Of a stretch of DNA of 64,000 nt, positions 1-7,635 are shown in pieces. The DNA comes from JAYKGU01 sp035285585 (GTDB taxonomy: Bacteria > Cyanobacteriota > Cyanobacteriia > CAKZMO01), in the NCBI GenBank assembly GCA_035285585.1, contig JAYKGU010000293.1, forward strand, positions 21,681-85,680, written 5' to 3'. The notes under the pieces are model-generated. The model searched no databases, was not told the DNA's origin, and saw nothing but the letters and a program-made list of their open reading frames with translations. Positions within the stretch are counted from its first letter, which is position 1, and every line of letters begins with the position of its first letter. The position numbers and the translations under genes were made by a program.

Positions 1-291
1 TACGCCACCGACTGGGGCATCAGCGTGGGGGCCACCACTATCAATACAACCCTTGCTAATTTCTCAAACACTGCTGGCTACATCGAGATGGACTATCTGG
101 TAGCCCCCGGTGAGGATGTCTACTCTACCATTCCTGGCGGCGGCTATGCGTACTTCAGCGGTACTTCCATGGCGACACCCCACGTCGCTGGCGTGGCGGC
201 CCTGATTATGGCAGCCAACCCCAACCTCACGGCGGCTGAAGTAGAGGATATTCTGACCCGCACGGCTAATTCCAGTACAGTTTCTGTTTAG
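1..291 (+). CDS. Subtilisin-like (S8) serine protease, C-terminal fragment
   Basis: The reading frame is open from the first base, so the start lies outside the window and only about 96 C-terminal residues are seen. The motif GTSMATPHVAG is the classic S8 block around the catalytic serine. It is followed by a helix (AALIMAANPNL) and the short segment that closes the subtilase fold. The protein would be a peptidase, probably secreted. Its TAG stop overlaps the TAA of the converging permease gene by two bases. Family assignment is firm; the substrate and any N-terminal signal cannot be seen. Confidence 0.93.
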   Translation, partial: YATDWGISVGATTINTTLANFSNTAGYIEMDYLVAPGEDVYSTIPGGGYAYFSGTSMATPHVAGVAALIMAANPNLTAAEVEDILTRTANSSTVSV

Positions 292-1259
292 TAGGGCTTG
301 GGTTGGCGTAAGCGGTCTAGCACCACGGCGGCAACAATGACCACCCCAACCACCAGGGTTTGCATAAAGGATGACACCCCAATCATATTTAACGAGTTGG
401 ATAGCATTCCCAGAATGAGAACCCCATAAAACGTATTCAGCATACTACCACTGCCCCCCGTCAGGGCTACCCCACCCACCACCACCGCCGCCAGGGACTG
501 GAGTTCTAAACCCGATGCGGCCAGGGGTTGGGCCGCACTGACCCAGGCCGTCAGGGCGATCGCCCCGATGCCTGCCATAGTTCCCGTCAGGGCGTAGGTC
601 AGGAGGGTCTGGAAGGGAACATTGACGCCAGAATGGCGAGCGGCGGTGGCGTTGGAGCCGATGGCATAGAGGTAACGGCCAAAGACGGTGTGCTGGAGCA
701 GCAAATGGCCAGCGAGCAGGGCGATGATTGCCATCCAGGCGGGGATGGGAATGCCCAGGAGGATGCCATAACCGAAGCGATCGCTAAACTCACTGGGGAC
801 ATCATAAAGAGGCAGGCCGCCCGTGGCCATCAGGGCCAGCCCCCGCGCCACCGAGGCCATCCCCAGGGTAACCACAAAGGGAGACACCTGAAATATCGTA
901 ACAATTGCGCCGTTGATGGCCCCCATGCCCAGACCCGTCAGCACCATAACCAGCATCCCCGCCGCCAGCCCGGCTTTGCCCATGGCTAGCACCCCACACA
1001 CGCCACTGAGGGCCAGGATGGCGGTAATCGACAGGTCCAGCCCACCACTGATCACCGCAAAGGTTTGGCCAACGGCGAGGATCATCAGGGTTGCCAGTTG
1101 CCGACTCAGGTTCAGCAGATTTTCGTTGGACCAGAAGCGCGGCTCTGCCCATCCCGTCGCCACCGCCAGGGTGAGGATAAACAGCGGCAGCATCAGCGAA
1201 CCCAACTTCAGGTGGTGGTAGACCGGGGGGAAGCGATCGCGTTGGGGAGAGTCGGTCAT
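288..1259 (-). CDS. CUT2/ribose-type ABC transporter permease
   Basis: A 323-residue, very hydrophobic protein with about eight to ten predicted membrane segments. It shows the BPD_transp_2 (RbsC-like) pattern, including the loop rich in VVVGGVALTGGSGS and the terminal VVGVVIVAAVVLDRLR. It would form the channel for the substrate delivered by the lipoprotein at 2797-3948, powered by the ATPase at 1267-2793. Start is ATG at 1259, seven bases after the ATPase stop, so the gene is the last of a leftward operon. Substrate is not predictable from the sequence. Confidence 0.88.
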   Translation of the reverse strand: MTDSPQRDRFPPVYHHLKLGSLMLPLFILTLAVATGWAEPRFWSNENLLNLSRQLATLMILAVGQTFAVISGGLDLSITAILALSGVCGVLAMGKAGLAAGMLVMVLTGLGMGAINGAIVTIFQVSPFVVTLGMASVARGLALMATGGLPLYDVPSEFSDRFGYGILLGIPIPAWMAIIALLAGHLLLQHTVFGRYLYAIGSNATAARHSGVNVPFQTLLTYALTGTMAGIGAIALTAWVSAAQPLAASGLELQSLAAVVVGGVALTGGSGSMLNTFYGVLILGMLSNSLNMIGVSSFMQTLVVGVVIVAAVVLDRLRQPKPY

Positions 1260-1266
1260 AGCGAGT

Positions 1267-2793
1267 TTAGGCAGGAGGGGTCAGGGAAGGGGCGGTGTGC
1301 CCCAAAACGTCTGCGAGAATGGCCTCTTCGTCCTGGAGGCTGGGGTTGATAAACTCTCGAATCAGCCGACCAGCATACATAGAATAGACGCGATCGCACA
1401 GCAGCAGCGTTTCCGCCAGATCACTGGACAGCATCAGGATACCCGTCCCCTGGGCGGCCAGCTCACGCAGGTGCTGATACAGCTCCAAACGGGTGCCCAT
1501 GTCAATGCCTGCCGTGGGGTCTTCCAGCACCAGCAGGCGGGGGGCCGGGGCGATCGCCCGGCCCAGCAGCACCTTTTGCTGATTGCCGCCGCTCAGTTGG
1601 GCGATCGCCTCCTCCGCCGAGCGGTAGCGTACCTGGAGCTTTTGCAGATGGCGGCTGGTTTCCTGGCGTTCGGGCGGCAGGTGCAGAAATCCCAGCTTCG
1701 TGAAGGGGTTTAGATGAGACAGCGTCAGGTTTTCGCGGATGGGACGCTGGGGCAGAATGCCGTTCTCCTTCCGATCCATGGGCAGGTATCCCACCCCACG
1801 GGCCAGGGCTGCACTGCGGTTGCGGGGGGCGTAGGGCTGCCCGGCCAGCGTCAGGGTACCCTGTTTCGGCTGGAGCAAGCCTGCGATCGCCCGTCCCAGA
1901 GATTCGCGCCCACAGCCCACAATGCCGTAAATCCCCAGAATTTCCCCCGTCTGTAGCGAGAGGCTGAGGCTGGGGCCGCCCCGCTGCAGGCGGAGGTTAT
2001 CCACCGTGAGCAATGGCCGACGGGTTGGTGGTGGGGTGCGGGCCAGGGCGATCGCCAGATTGCGCCCCGTGAGCATTTCCAGCAGGGTGGTGGCCGTCAG
2101 GTCGGGGGTCACCGGGAGCGTGGCCGTAATGGTTCCGTCCGTCATGGTACTCACCCGCGTCCCCAGCTCAAACACCTCCTGGAGGTGGTGGGTAACGTAT
2201 AGAATGGCCACGCCCTGCTTTTGAAGCTGCCGCAGGATTTGAAAGAGAACCCGCTTTTCCTGTTCGGTCAGGGTGGCGGTGGGTTCATCCAGAATCAGAA
2301 TACGGGGCTGGGGCAGCAGGGCTTTAGTAATCTCCAGCAGTTGCTTTTGGGCCACGCTCAGGTGCGCCACGGGGGTATTCGGGGCAACCGCGATGCCAAA
2401 CTCCTCAAGCACGCTCTGACACCGCTTTTGCTCCCGGCGACGGGGAAGCCACGCCAGCGGGAAAGTGGTCGGCTCGTTGCCCAGCCAGAGATTATCTGAG
2501 ACGGACAGATGGGGCGCGAGGGACAGCTCTTGAAAAACCATGCCGATGCCCAGGCGGCGGGCCGTCCGCCGATCGCGAATGGACACCGGCTGCCCCTCGA
2601 TGCAAACGGTTCCAGCATCGGGGTGATAGACGCCAGCCAAAACCTTGGCCAGGGTTGATTTTCCTGCCCCGTTTTCACCCAAGAGAATGTGCACTTCACC
2701 CGCCTGCAGCGCCAGCGAGGCATTGCGCAATGCGGAGGTTGAGCCAAACTGCTTAACCAGCCCCTTGGTGTGCAAAACGGGTGCCTGCTGCAT
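1267..2793 (-). CDS. Sugar-type ABC transporter ATPase with two ABC domains (RbsA-like)
   Basis: 508 residues, the usual length for RbsA/MglA-type ATPases with two fused nucleotide-binding domains. Domain 1 has Walker A GENGAGKST (residues 39-47) and Walker B ILILDEPTATL. Domain 2 has a degenerate P-loop (GIVGCGRES), as is usual in this family, signature LSGGNQQKV and Walker B LLVLEDPTAGID. It hydrolyses ATP to drive import through the permease downstream. ATG at 2793 lies three bases after the stop of the binding-protein gene, consistent with one transcript. Confidence 0.92.
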   Translation of the reverse strand: MQQAPVLHTKGLVKQFGSTSALRNASLALQAGEVHILLGENGAGKSTLAKVLAGVYHPDAGTVCIEGQPVSIRDRRTARRLGIGMVFQELSLAPHLSVSDNLWLGNEPTTFPLAWLPRRREQKRCQSVLEEFGIAVAPNTPVAHLSVAQKQLLEITKALLPQPRILILDEPTATLTEQEKRVLFQILRQLQKQGVAILYVTHHLQEVFELGTRVSTMTDGTITATLPVTPDLTATTLLEMLTGRNLAIALARTPPPTRRPLLTVDNLRLQRGGPSLSLSLQTGEILGIYGIVGCGRESLGRAIAGLLQPKQGTLTLAGQPYAPRNRSAALARGVGYLPMDRKENGILPQRPIRENLTLSHLNPFTKLGFLHLPPERQETSRHLQKLQVRYRSAEEAIAQLSGGNQQKVLLGRAIAPAPRLLVLEDPTAGIDMGTRLELYQHLRELAAQGTGILMLSSDLAETLLLCDRVYSMYAGRLIREFINPSLQDEEAILADVLGHTAPSLTPPA

Positions 2794-2796
2794 GGA

Positions 2797-3948
2797 TCAT
2801 CGTAGCCCAATCAACACGGGCTTTGATCGCTGGGCCTGGCCAGAGGCGGGGGGTTGCCAGCCTGCCGGGGGCTGGTCGTAGTGGGTCAGGTCGTAGTCTG
2901 GCAGCTTGTCGGGGGTGAGTTCAAACATGGGAATGAGGAACTGGGGATAGGGGATGGGGCCACCTTCTGCCAGGTTGGGCAGCTCATCTCCGTTGAGCAG
3001 GCGCGTGGTGTATTGGACGAGCGATCGCCCAATTAAAACCCCCGGTTCTGACACCACCATGGCAATGTGCCCGTCTTCCATCAGGTCTACGGTTTTGGCG
3101 GTGACCGCTGCCGTTACCACCCGGGTGTCTCGACTCAGGCCTCGGGTTGCCAGCGCCGCCCCCGTCCCCAAACCACCGGCGGCGGCATAGATGTAATCGG
3201 CATCGGGATACTTGATCATCAGATCCGAGGCCTGCGCCTGCCCATCTTCGATGGTAATGTCCCCGGCAAAGGTATTTCCCACAAGCTCCATCCCTGGACA
3301 ATCCTGCGCTCCGGCTTGCACCCCGTCAAATCGGAGTTTGTTCCAGGCGGGCCCCTGCGGCCCTGGCAGGGTAATCACCTGGGCCTCTGGGTTTTGCTCG
3401 CAGATATAGTTGGCGATCGTCTTGCCAATTTCAATTTCATCCATCGTCACGCCAAAGGAGACGACCTCACTGTTTACCGGCACTCCAGCGGCAATCACCT
3501 GGATGCCTTTGGTCGAAAGCCGATTCAAGACTTCATCAAACCCGTCGTAATCGGCAGCTCCCAGGATGACAGCGTCCACGTCCAGCGCCTCCAGCGCCTC
3601 CAACTGGGCAATTTGATCGGGGACTTTCCCATAGCCCCCTGCCGCATAAACCCGCACAATTTCTACCCCGGCCTCCTTGGCCTCTTCCATCATGCCGTAG
3701 ACCATGCCCTTCCAGTAGTCATCAGAAAGCTGCACCACGGCAATGCCTACCCGATAGGGCTGTTCTGCCTGCACTGGCTCTACCACGCCCCGTAGCCGAT
3801 CGACGGGTGCTGCGGTTGTGGAACTGGCAGATTCGGAGGAGGATGTTGAAGTTTCTGTGGGGCGATCGGTGGGCTGGGAGGTGCAGCTGGCGAGGGCGAT
3901 CGCCCCCATTAGCAGGGTACCCATTGCCGTCTTGAGCAGGTGTGCCAT
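2797..3948 (-). CDS. Periplasmic substrate-binding lipoprotein (Peripla_BP_4, TorT-like)
   Basis: 383 residues. The N-terminus is a lipoprotein signal with lipobox LASC and Cys22, followed by a Ser/Thr-rich linker (to about residue 50). The rest is a type I periplasmic-binding fold: GIAVVQLSDDYWKGMVYGMM, VDAVILGAADYDG, VITLPGPQGPAWN and YIYAAAGGLGTGAAL. The layout resembles the ribose-binding/TorT branch. Start ATG at 3948 is preceded by AGAGGA. It should capture the substrate outside the inner membrane for the adjacent ATPase and permease. TorT proteins sense TMAO rather than transport it; here the neighbouring transporter genes favour uptake, but a sensing role with the upstream kinase is possible. 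Confidence 0.85.
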   Translation of the reverse strand: MAHLLKTAMGTLLMGAIALASCTSQPTDRPTETSTSSSESASSTTAAPVDRLRGVVEPVQAEQPYRVGIAVVQLSDDYWKGMVYGMMEEAKEAGVEIVRVYAAGGYGKVPDQIAQLEALEALDVDAVILGAADYDGFDEVLNRLSTKGIQVIAAGVPVNSEVVSFGVTMDEIEIGKTIANYICEQNPEAQVITLPGPQGPAWNKLRFDGVQAGAQDCPGMELVGNTFAGDITIEDGQAQASDLMIKYPDADYIYAAAGGLGTGAALATRGLSRDTRVVTAAVTAKTVDLMEDGHIAMVVSEPGVLIGRSLVQYTTRLLNGDELPNLAEGGPIPYPQFLIPMFELTPDKLPDYDLTHYDQPPAGWQPPASGQAQRSKPVLIGLR

Positions 3949-3997
3949 AGGGATTCCTCTTGTCGATGACTTTGGTCAAGTTAAGGTCAATCGCGGG

Positions 3998-4696
3998 CTA
4001 CAGCGAGGCAACACGCCGCATGTGCCATTCCTTAAGAAGGGCCTCAGAATCCACCACCAGCCCGACATGCAGGGAGATGATGAGTAATGCAGCATGTTCT
4101 GACTCTTCAGAATACCCCGCGACAATGTCACGGGGCACAATCACTCGAAAATCACGATTGGCGGCATCAAAGGCCGTACTCAGAACGCAGGCATCGGTCA
4201 TGGTGCCCGTCAGCACCACCGTATCCACTTCCAGGTTACGCAGCAGGAATTCGAGATCGGTGGGGTAGAAGCCGCTTAACCGCTTTTTGGTGCGAATGTA
4301 GTAGTCGGTTGGGGCCGTTTCCACCATCAGATCGAGCCACGGGGTTCCCTCCCAACTGTGCTCATCCATCAGGGGATTGGGGGGCATATACAACTCATAG
4401 AGATAGCGCCAGTTTGCCTTTTTTGTGCGCTTGCGGGAGGCTACGTCATCAATGCCACCGTACCGCTGCCAGTGCTGCACCATGATGACGGGAATCTCTA
4501 ATTCTCGCACCTGGCGATGAAACTCATTGTGACTCTCAATTTTTGCTATGGCCCGAGGAGCAGGACAGGTCGATGGTTCCTCCAGGTGACCTCGATGCAT
4601 ATCGATGCAAAGAACCGCTGTCCGAGCCGGGTCTAGCCAGGAATCAAAGGCAGGGGAAAGCTCAACCCGATCGCGGTTGTGGGTGTAGCAGTACAT
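3998..4696 (-). CDS. Cysteine hydrolase of the isochorismatase superfamily
   Basis: 232 residues from ATG. Family landmarks are the catalytic Asp in LCIDMHRGH (about residue 32), Lys in YIRTKKRLS (about 137) and Cys in GTMTDACVL (about 170), the last within the cis-peptide GxxTxxCV motif. Members cleave C-N amide-type bonds (biuret, ureidoacrylate, N-carbamoylsarcosine) or vinyl ethers. The upstream kinase stop and this ATG overlap as TGATG, so translation is probably coupled; a TTG one codon upstream is also possible. Being in one operon with an ABC importer suggests that it degrades the imported compound. Substrate unknown. Confidence 0.85.
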   Translation of the reverse strand: MYCYTHNRDRVELSPAFDSWLDPARTAVLCIDMHRGHLEEPSTCPAPRAIAKIESHNEFHRQVRELEIPVIMVQHWQRYGGIDDVASRKRTKKANWRYLYELYMPPNPLMDEHSWEGTPWLDLMVETAPTDYYIRTKKRLSGFYPTDLEFLLRNLEVDTVVLTGTMTDACVLSTAFDAANRDFRVIVPRDIVAGYSEESEHAALLIISLHVGLVVDSEALLKEWHMRRVASL

Positions 4697-7014
4697 CAAG
4701 CGCTCCTAGGTGACTGATGGGTGGGGATTTTAATGTGGAATTCTGTTCCCTGACCGGGCGTGGAGAAGCAGGATAGCTGCCCCCTGTGTTTTTCTACCAC
4801 GATTTGATAACTGATTGATAAACCCAAGCCGGTTCCTTTGCCGACTGGCTTGGTGGTGAAGAACGGATCGAACAGGCGCGACTGCACCTCTGGGGGAATG
4901 CCTGAGCCGTTGTCAGCAATCTTGATGAGGATGTGATCGTCCGCCAGCAGTTCGGTGCAGATCTGAATTTCGGGTGATGGGGATGCATCACTCTCCAGCA
5001 CATCGATGGCATTGACAAGGACATTCATAAACACCTGGTTCAGTTGTCCTGGATAACAGTCTACTAAAGGCAGCTTGCCATATTCCTTGATGACTTGAAT
5101 GTCGGGTTGATTACCTTTTGTTTTGAGGCGGTTTTGCAGAATCATTAACGTACTGTCAATCCCCTCGTGAATATTAACCTCTTTTTGCTCCGCTTCATCC
5201 ATGCGGGAAAAGTTACGAAGGGAGAGAACAATCTGACGGATGCGGTCAGCGCCCACGCCCATAGACGCCAGGATTTTTGGCAAATCCTCCAGCAAAAAGT
5301 CCAGATCAACGGCTTCGATCGCCTCTTGAATTTCGGCAACCGGCTCCGGGTAATGCTGCTGGTAGAGATGCATGAGATGGAGGAGGTCGCTGGTGTACTC
5401 CCTGGCGTGGGTCAGGTTACCCGCAATAAAATTCACTGGATTGTTGATTTCGTGGGCAACGCCCGCTACTAATTGACCCAGGCTCGACATTTTTTCGCTT
5501 TGAACCATCTTGGCCTGGGTCCTCTGCAGCTCTTCCAGGGTGCGCTCTAATTCTTCGGCTTTCGTTCGGGCCTGGGTATAGAGGTCGGCTTGATTGAAGG
5601 CGATCGCCAACTGTTCCATCACGACTTTCAGGAGTTCAATCTCTTCCCCAGACCACTGGCGCACCTGCGTATGGCTACAAATCAAACTGGCAAACCGATC
5701 CGGTGACAGTTGCAAGAAAATACCGATGAATGACTGGATGCCTGTATCCCTGAAAAACTGGCGCAGGTTTTCATCGGCGATCGTTGTGATGTCAGCGATC
5801 TGCACCCCTTCCTGGTTGAGCCACTGAGTAAACAGGGCATTTTCCAGGACGGCAGAATGCTCCCCCCGCAAACCGGGAAAGCCTGACGCATGTAAGTCTT
5901 CAATCACTTCCCAGTAAGGCGGGTCGGCATTTGGAAAACACCAGGCAAAGTGGCAGCTTTCAATTTGCAGAAAGTTTTGAATTTCCTGCAGGGTAGTGAG
6001 CAGAACGGCGTTAAAGTCAAGGGAACTGCGAATCTTGCGCAGCAGGCGGTTGAGTAAGGTTTCTCGGTCTGCCTGCTCTCGTAACTGCTGCTCGGACTCC
6101 CGCAGGGCCACCTCCGCCAGCTTGCGATCGGTAATGTCTTGCATCAGAGCTGCAACGTAGTCCACCGAGCCATCGGGCTTCCGGGTGCAGCCCACCGCCA
6201 GACTGGCGTAAATCATCACCCCATCTTTGCGGAAATAACGCTTTTCCATGGCGTACTGCTCAATCTGACCCGCCAGCATCTGCTGAAAGAATTCCAGGTC
6301 AAGCACCAGGTCATCTGGGTGGGTCAACTCCGACCAGGTGAGCTGCACCAGTTCCTCACGGGCATAACCCAGCATCTCACACACCTTATCGTTTACAGCC
6401 ACCCATCCTTTTTCTGGCGAGGTGATGGCAATGCCGATCAGGGGCAATTCAAAATAGCTGCGAAATCGAGCTTCACTCCGCTTCAGCTCTTCCTCGGTGC
6501 GTTTCCGTTCAGTATTGTCTTTGGCGACCCAAACGACCCTATCTTCCCCCAAGGGAGCAATATGTGCCTCCAACCAGATCTCCTGATCCTCATGGGGCAG
6601 AAGGTATTCCACTTTGACTGGTTTGCCCGTTTTTAAAACCTGGCGAATGGTTTTGAGAAAATAGTCGGAATGTTCGGGGGGAAATACGTCTTGAATCGTC
6701 TTCCCCAATAACTCAGATGGAGTCCGGTAAATAAAAGGCGCACTGGTAGGAATTACATTTAAGTACTTTCCTTTGGCGTCAAAAACCAGAATGACGTCCT
6801 GCATAGCCCTGAACAGTGCCTGAATTTCTGCCTCGCGGGATTGCAGTGCACCTTCGATTTGCTGGCGATCGCCCACCGCTTGCTGGAGTTGGTTCAGGGC
6901 AAATTCGTGATTTTCCTGCAGGGCGACTAATTTTTGCCTTAAATCAGCATTTTGCTGGCGCAGAAGCGTTATTTCGTCCTGAAGAATGTCCACATTACGG
7001 ATGTCCACTCGCAT
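4696..7014 (-). CDS. PAS-PAS-GAF sensor histidine kinase
   Basis: 772 residues. The order is: coiled coil (1-60), PAS (about 65-170), PAS/PAC (about 180-300), GAF (about 330-475), a short coiled coil, then a histidine kinase core. The H-box GVAHEINNPVNF puts the phospho-accepting His near residue 520. N- and G-boxes (NVLVNAIDVLE; IADNGSGIPPE, GKGTGLGLSISY) complete the ATPase domain. There is no transmembrane segment, so it should be cytoplasmic. No response regulator is adjacent. It is the first gene of the run continuing into the hydrolase and ABC transporter, and it has its own AGGA site before ATG at 7014. Ligand unknown. Confidence 0.9.
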   Translation of the reverse strand: MRVDIRNVDILQDEITLLRQQNADLRQKLVALQENHEFALNQLQQAVGDRQQIEGALQSREAEIQALFRAMQDVILVFDAKGKYLNVIPTSAPFIYRTPSELLGKTIQDVFPPEHSDYFLKTIRQVLKTGKPVKVEYLLPHEDQEIWLEAHIAPLGEDRVVWVAKDNTERKRTEEELKRSEARFRSYFELPLIGIAITSPEKGWVAVNDKVCEMLGYAREELVQLTWSELTHPDDLVLDLEFFQQMLAGQIEQYAMEKRYFRKDGVMIYASLAVGCTRKPDGSVDYVAALMQDITDRKLAEVALRESEQQLREQADRETLLNRLLRKIRSSLDFNAVLLTTLQEIQNFLQIESCHFAWCFPNADPPYWEVIEDLHASGFPGLRGEHSAVLENALFTQWLNQEGVQIADITTIADENLRQFFRDTGIQSFIGIFLQLSPDRFASLICSHTQVRQWSGEEIELLKVVMEQLAIAFNQADLYTQARTKAEELERTLEELQRTQAKMVQSEKMSSLGQLVAGVAHEINNPVNFIAGNLTHAREYTSDLLHLMHLYQQHYPEPVAEIQEAIEAVDLDFLLEDLPKILASMGVGADRIRQIVLSLRNFSRMDEAEQKEVNIHEGIDSTLMILQNRLKTKGNQPDIQVIKEYGKLPLVDCYPGQLNQVFMNVLVNAIDVLESDASPSPEIQICTELLADDHILIKIADNGSGIPPEVQSRLFDPFFTTKPVGKGTGLGLSISYQIVVEKHRGQLSCFSTPGQGTEFHIKIPTHQSPRSA

Positions 7015-7028
7015 TGCGTTCCTGTTGC

Positions 7029-7121
7029 ATAGCCCTGCGGGCTAAGGTTTGATTGTGGAACCCCCGCGACGCGGGGGTTCCACACCTCTTGAATGTCCTA
7101 ACGCGAAAGCGTAACGCCATA
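7029..7121 (+). repeat. Repeat family C, copy 1 (three-hairpin element)
   Basis: About 93 bp, also found at 51572-51662 and 63908-64000. It contains three consecutive hairpins: AGCCC/GGGCT, a GTGGAACCCCCGC/GCGGGGGTTCCAC stem, and ACGC-GAAA-GCGT with a GNRA-type loop. Differences between copies fall mainly in loops. Confidence 0.85.
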
Positions 7122-7275
7122 CTTAGCAATGTCCAAATAGATAGATTGCCAAACTTATAGGATGCCTGGGGCTATACGAGATGAAATACGGCATTAATCA
7201 GGGCCTCTTCTTCTATCTTCAACAGCGTTCGTAATCTGCGCACGACAGAATCCATTAGGACTTGCTCAGTTGAAT

Positions 7276-7304
7276 GTTTTTGGGGTGCTCAACACCCCAA
7301 AAAC
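7276..7304. repeat. Perfect 12-bp hairpin
   Basis: GTTTTTGGGGTG and its exact complement flank a five-base loop. With an A/T-run on each side it could serve as a bidirectional terminator, or it could be a fragment of a repeat related to family E. Confidence 0.7.
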
Positions 7305-7365
7305 TATCCAGAACCTCAGGACGCTGCCTGGTTGACTAACAAAACTTACGAACCGCTGCCCAGAA

Positions 7366-7458
7366 GCCCTCTCCCTAGCCCTCTCCCTTCGGGAGAGGGA
7401 ACAAGAGCATTGGTTCGGCTCCCCTCGCCCTCTGGGAGAGGGGTTGGGGGTGAGGGCC
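7366..7458. repeat. GGGAGAGGG-type dispersed intergenic repeat
   Basis: This element is built from CCCTCTCCC/GGGAGAGGG and a second CTCTGGGAGAGG arm. It resembles short palindromic repeats that are very common in cyanobacterial intergenic DNA. The recognition is from memory, not a search. Confidence 0.6.
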
Positions 7459-7635
7459 ACAAACTTTTGTCAGTCAATCAGGGACGCCGCATGCAGCGCG
7501 TAAGTTCTATCCATACTAAATGACACTAGATGACTTATGTATACCTTAGAACGCTTAATTGATACCAATATTCCCAATGCTCCAGACACACTAACAGGCA
7601 GAACTTCCAAAAGAATTAGCCGTAGAATATTGCTT

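Larger units (their letters stand above)
7122..7635. other. Gene-free gap with hairpins and a generic repeat
   Basis: No convincing gene was found. The gap holds a 12-bp perfect hairpin (7276-7304) and a GGGAGAGGG-rich repeat (7366-7458). The remainder shows nothing recognisable. Confidence 0.6.
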
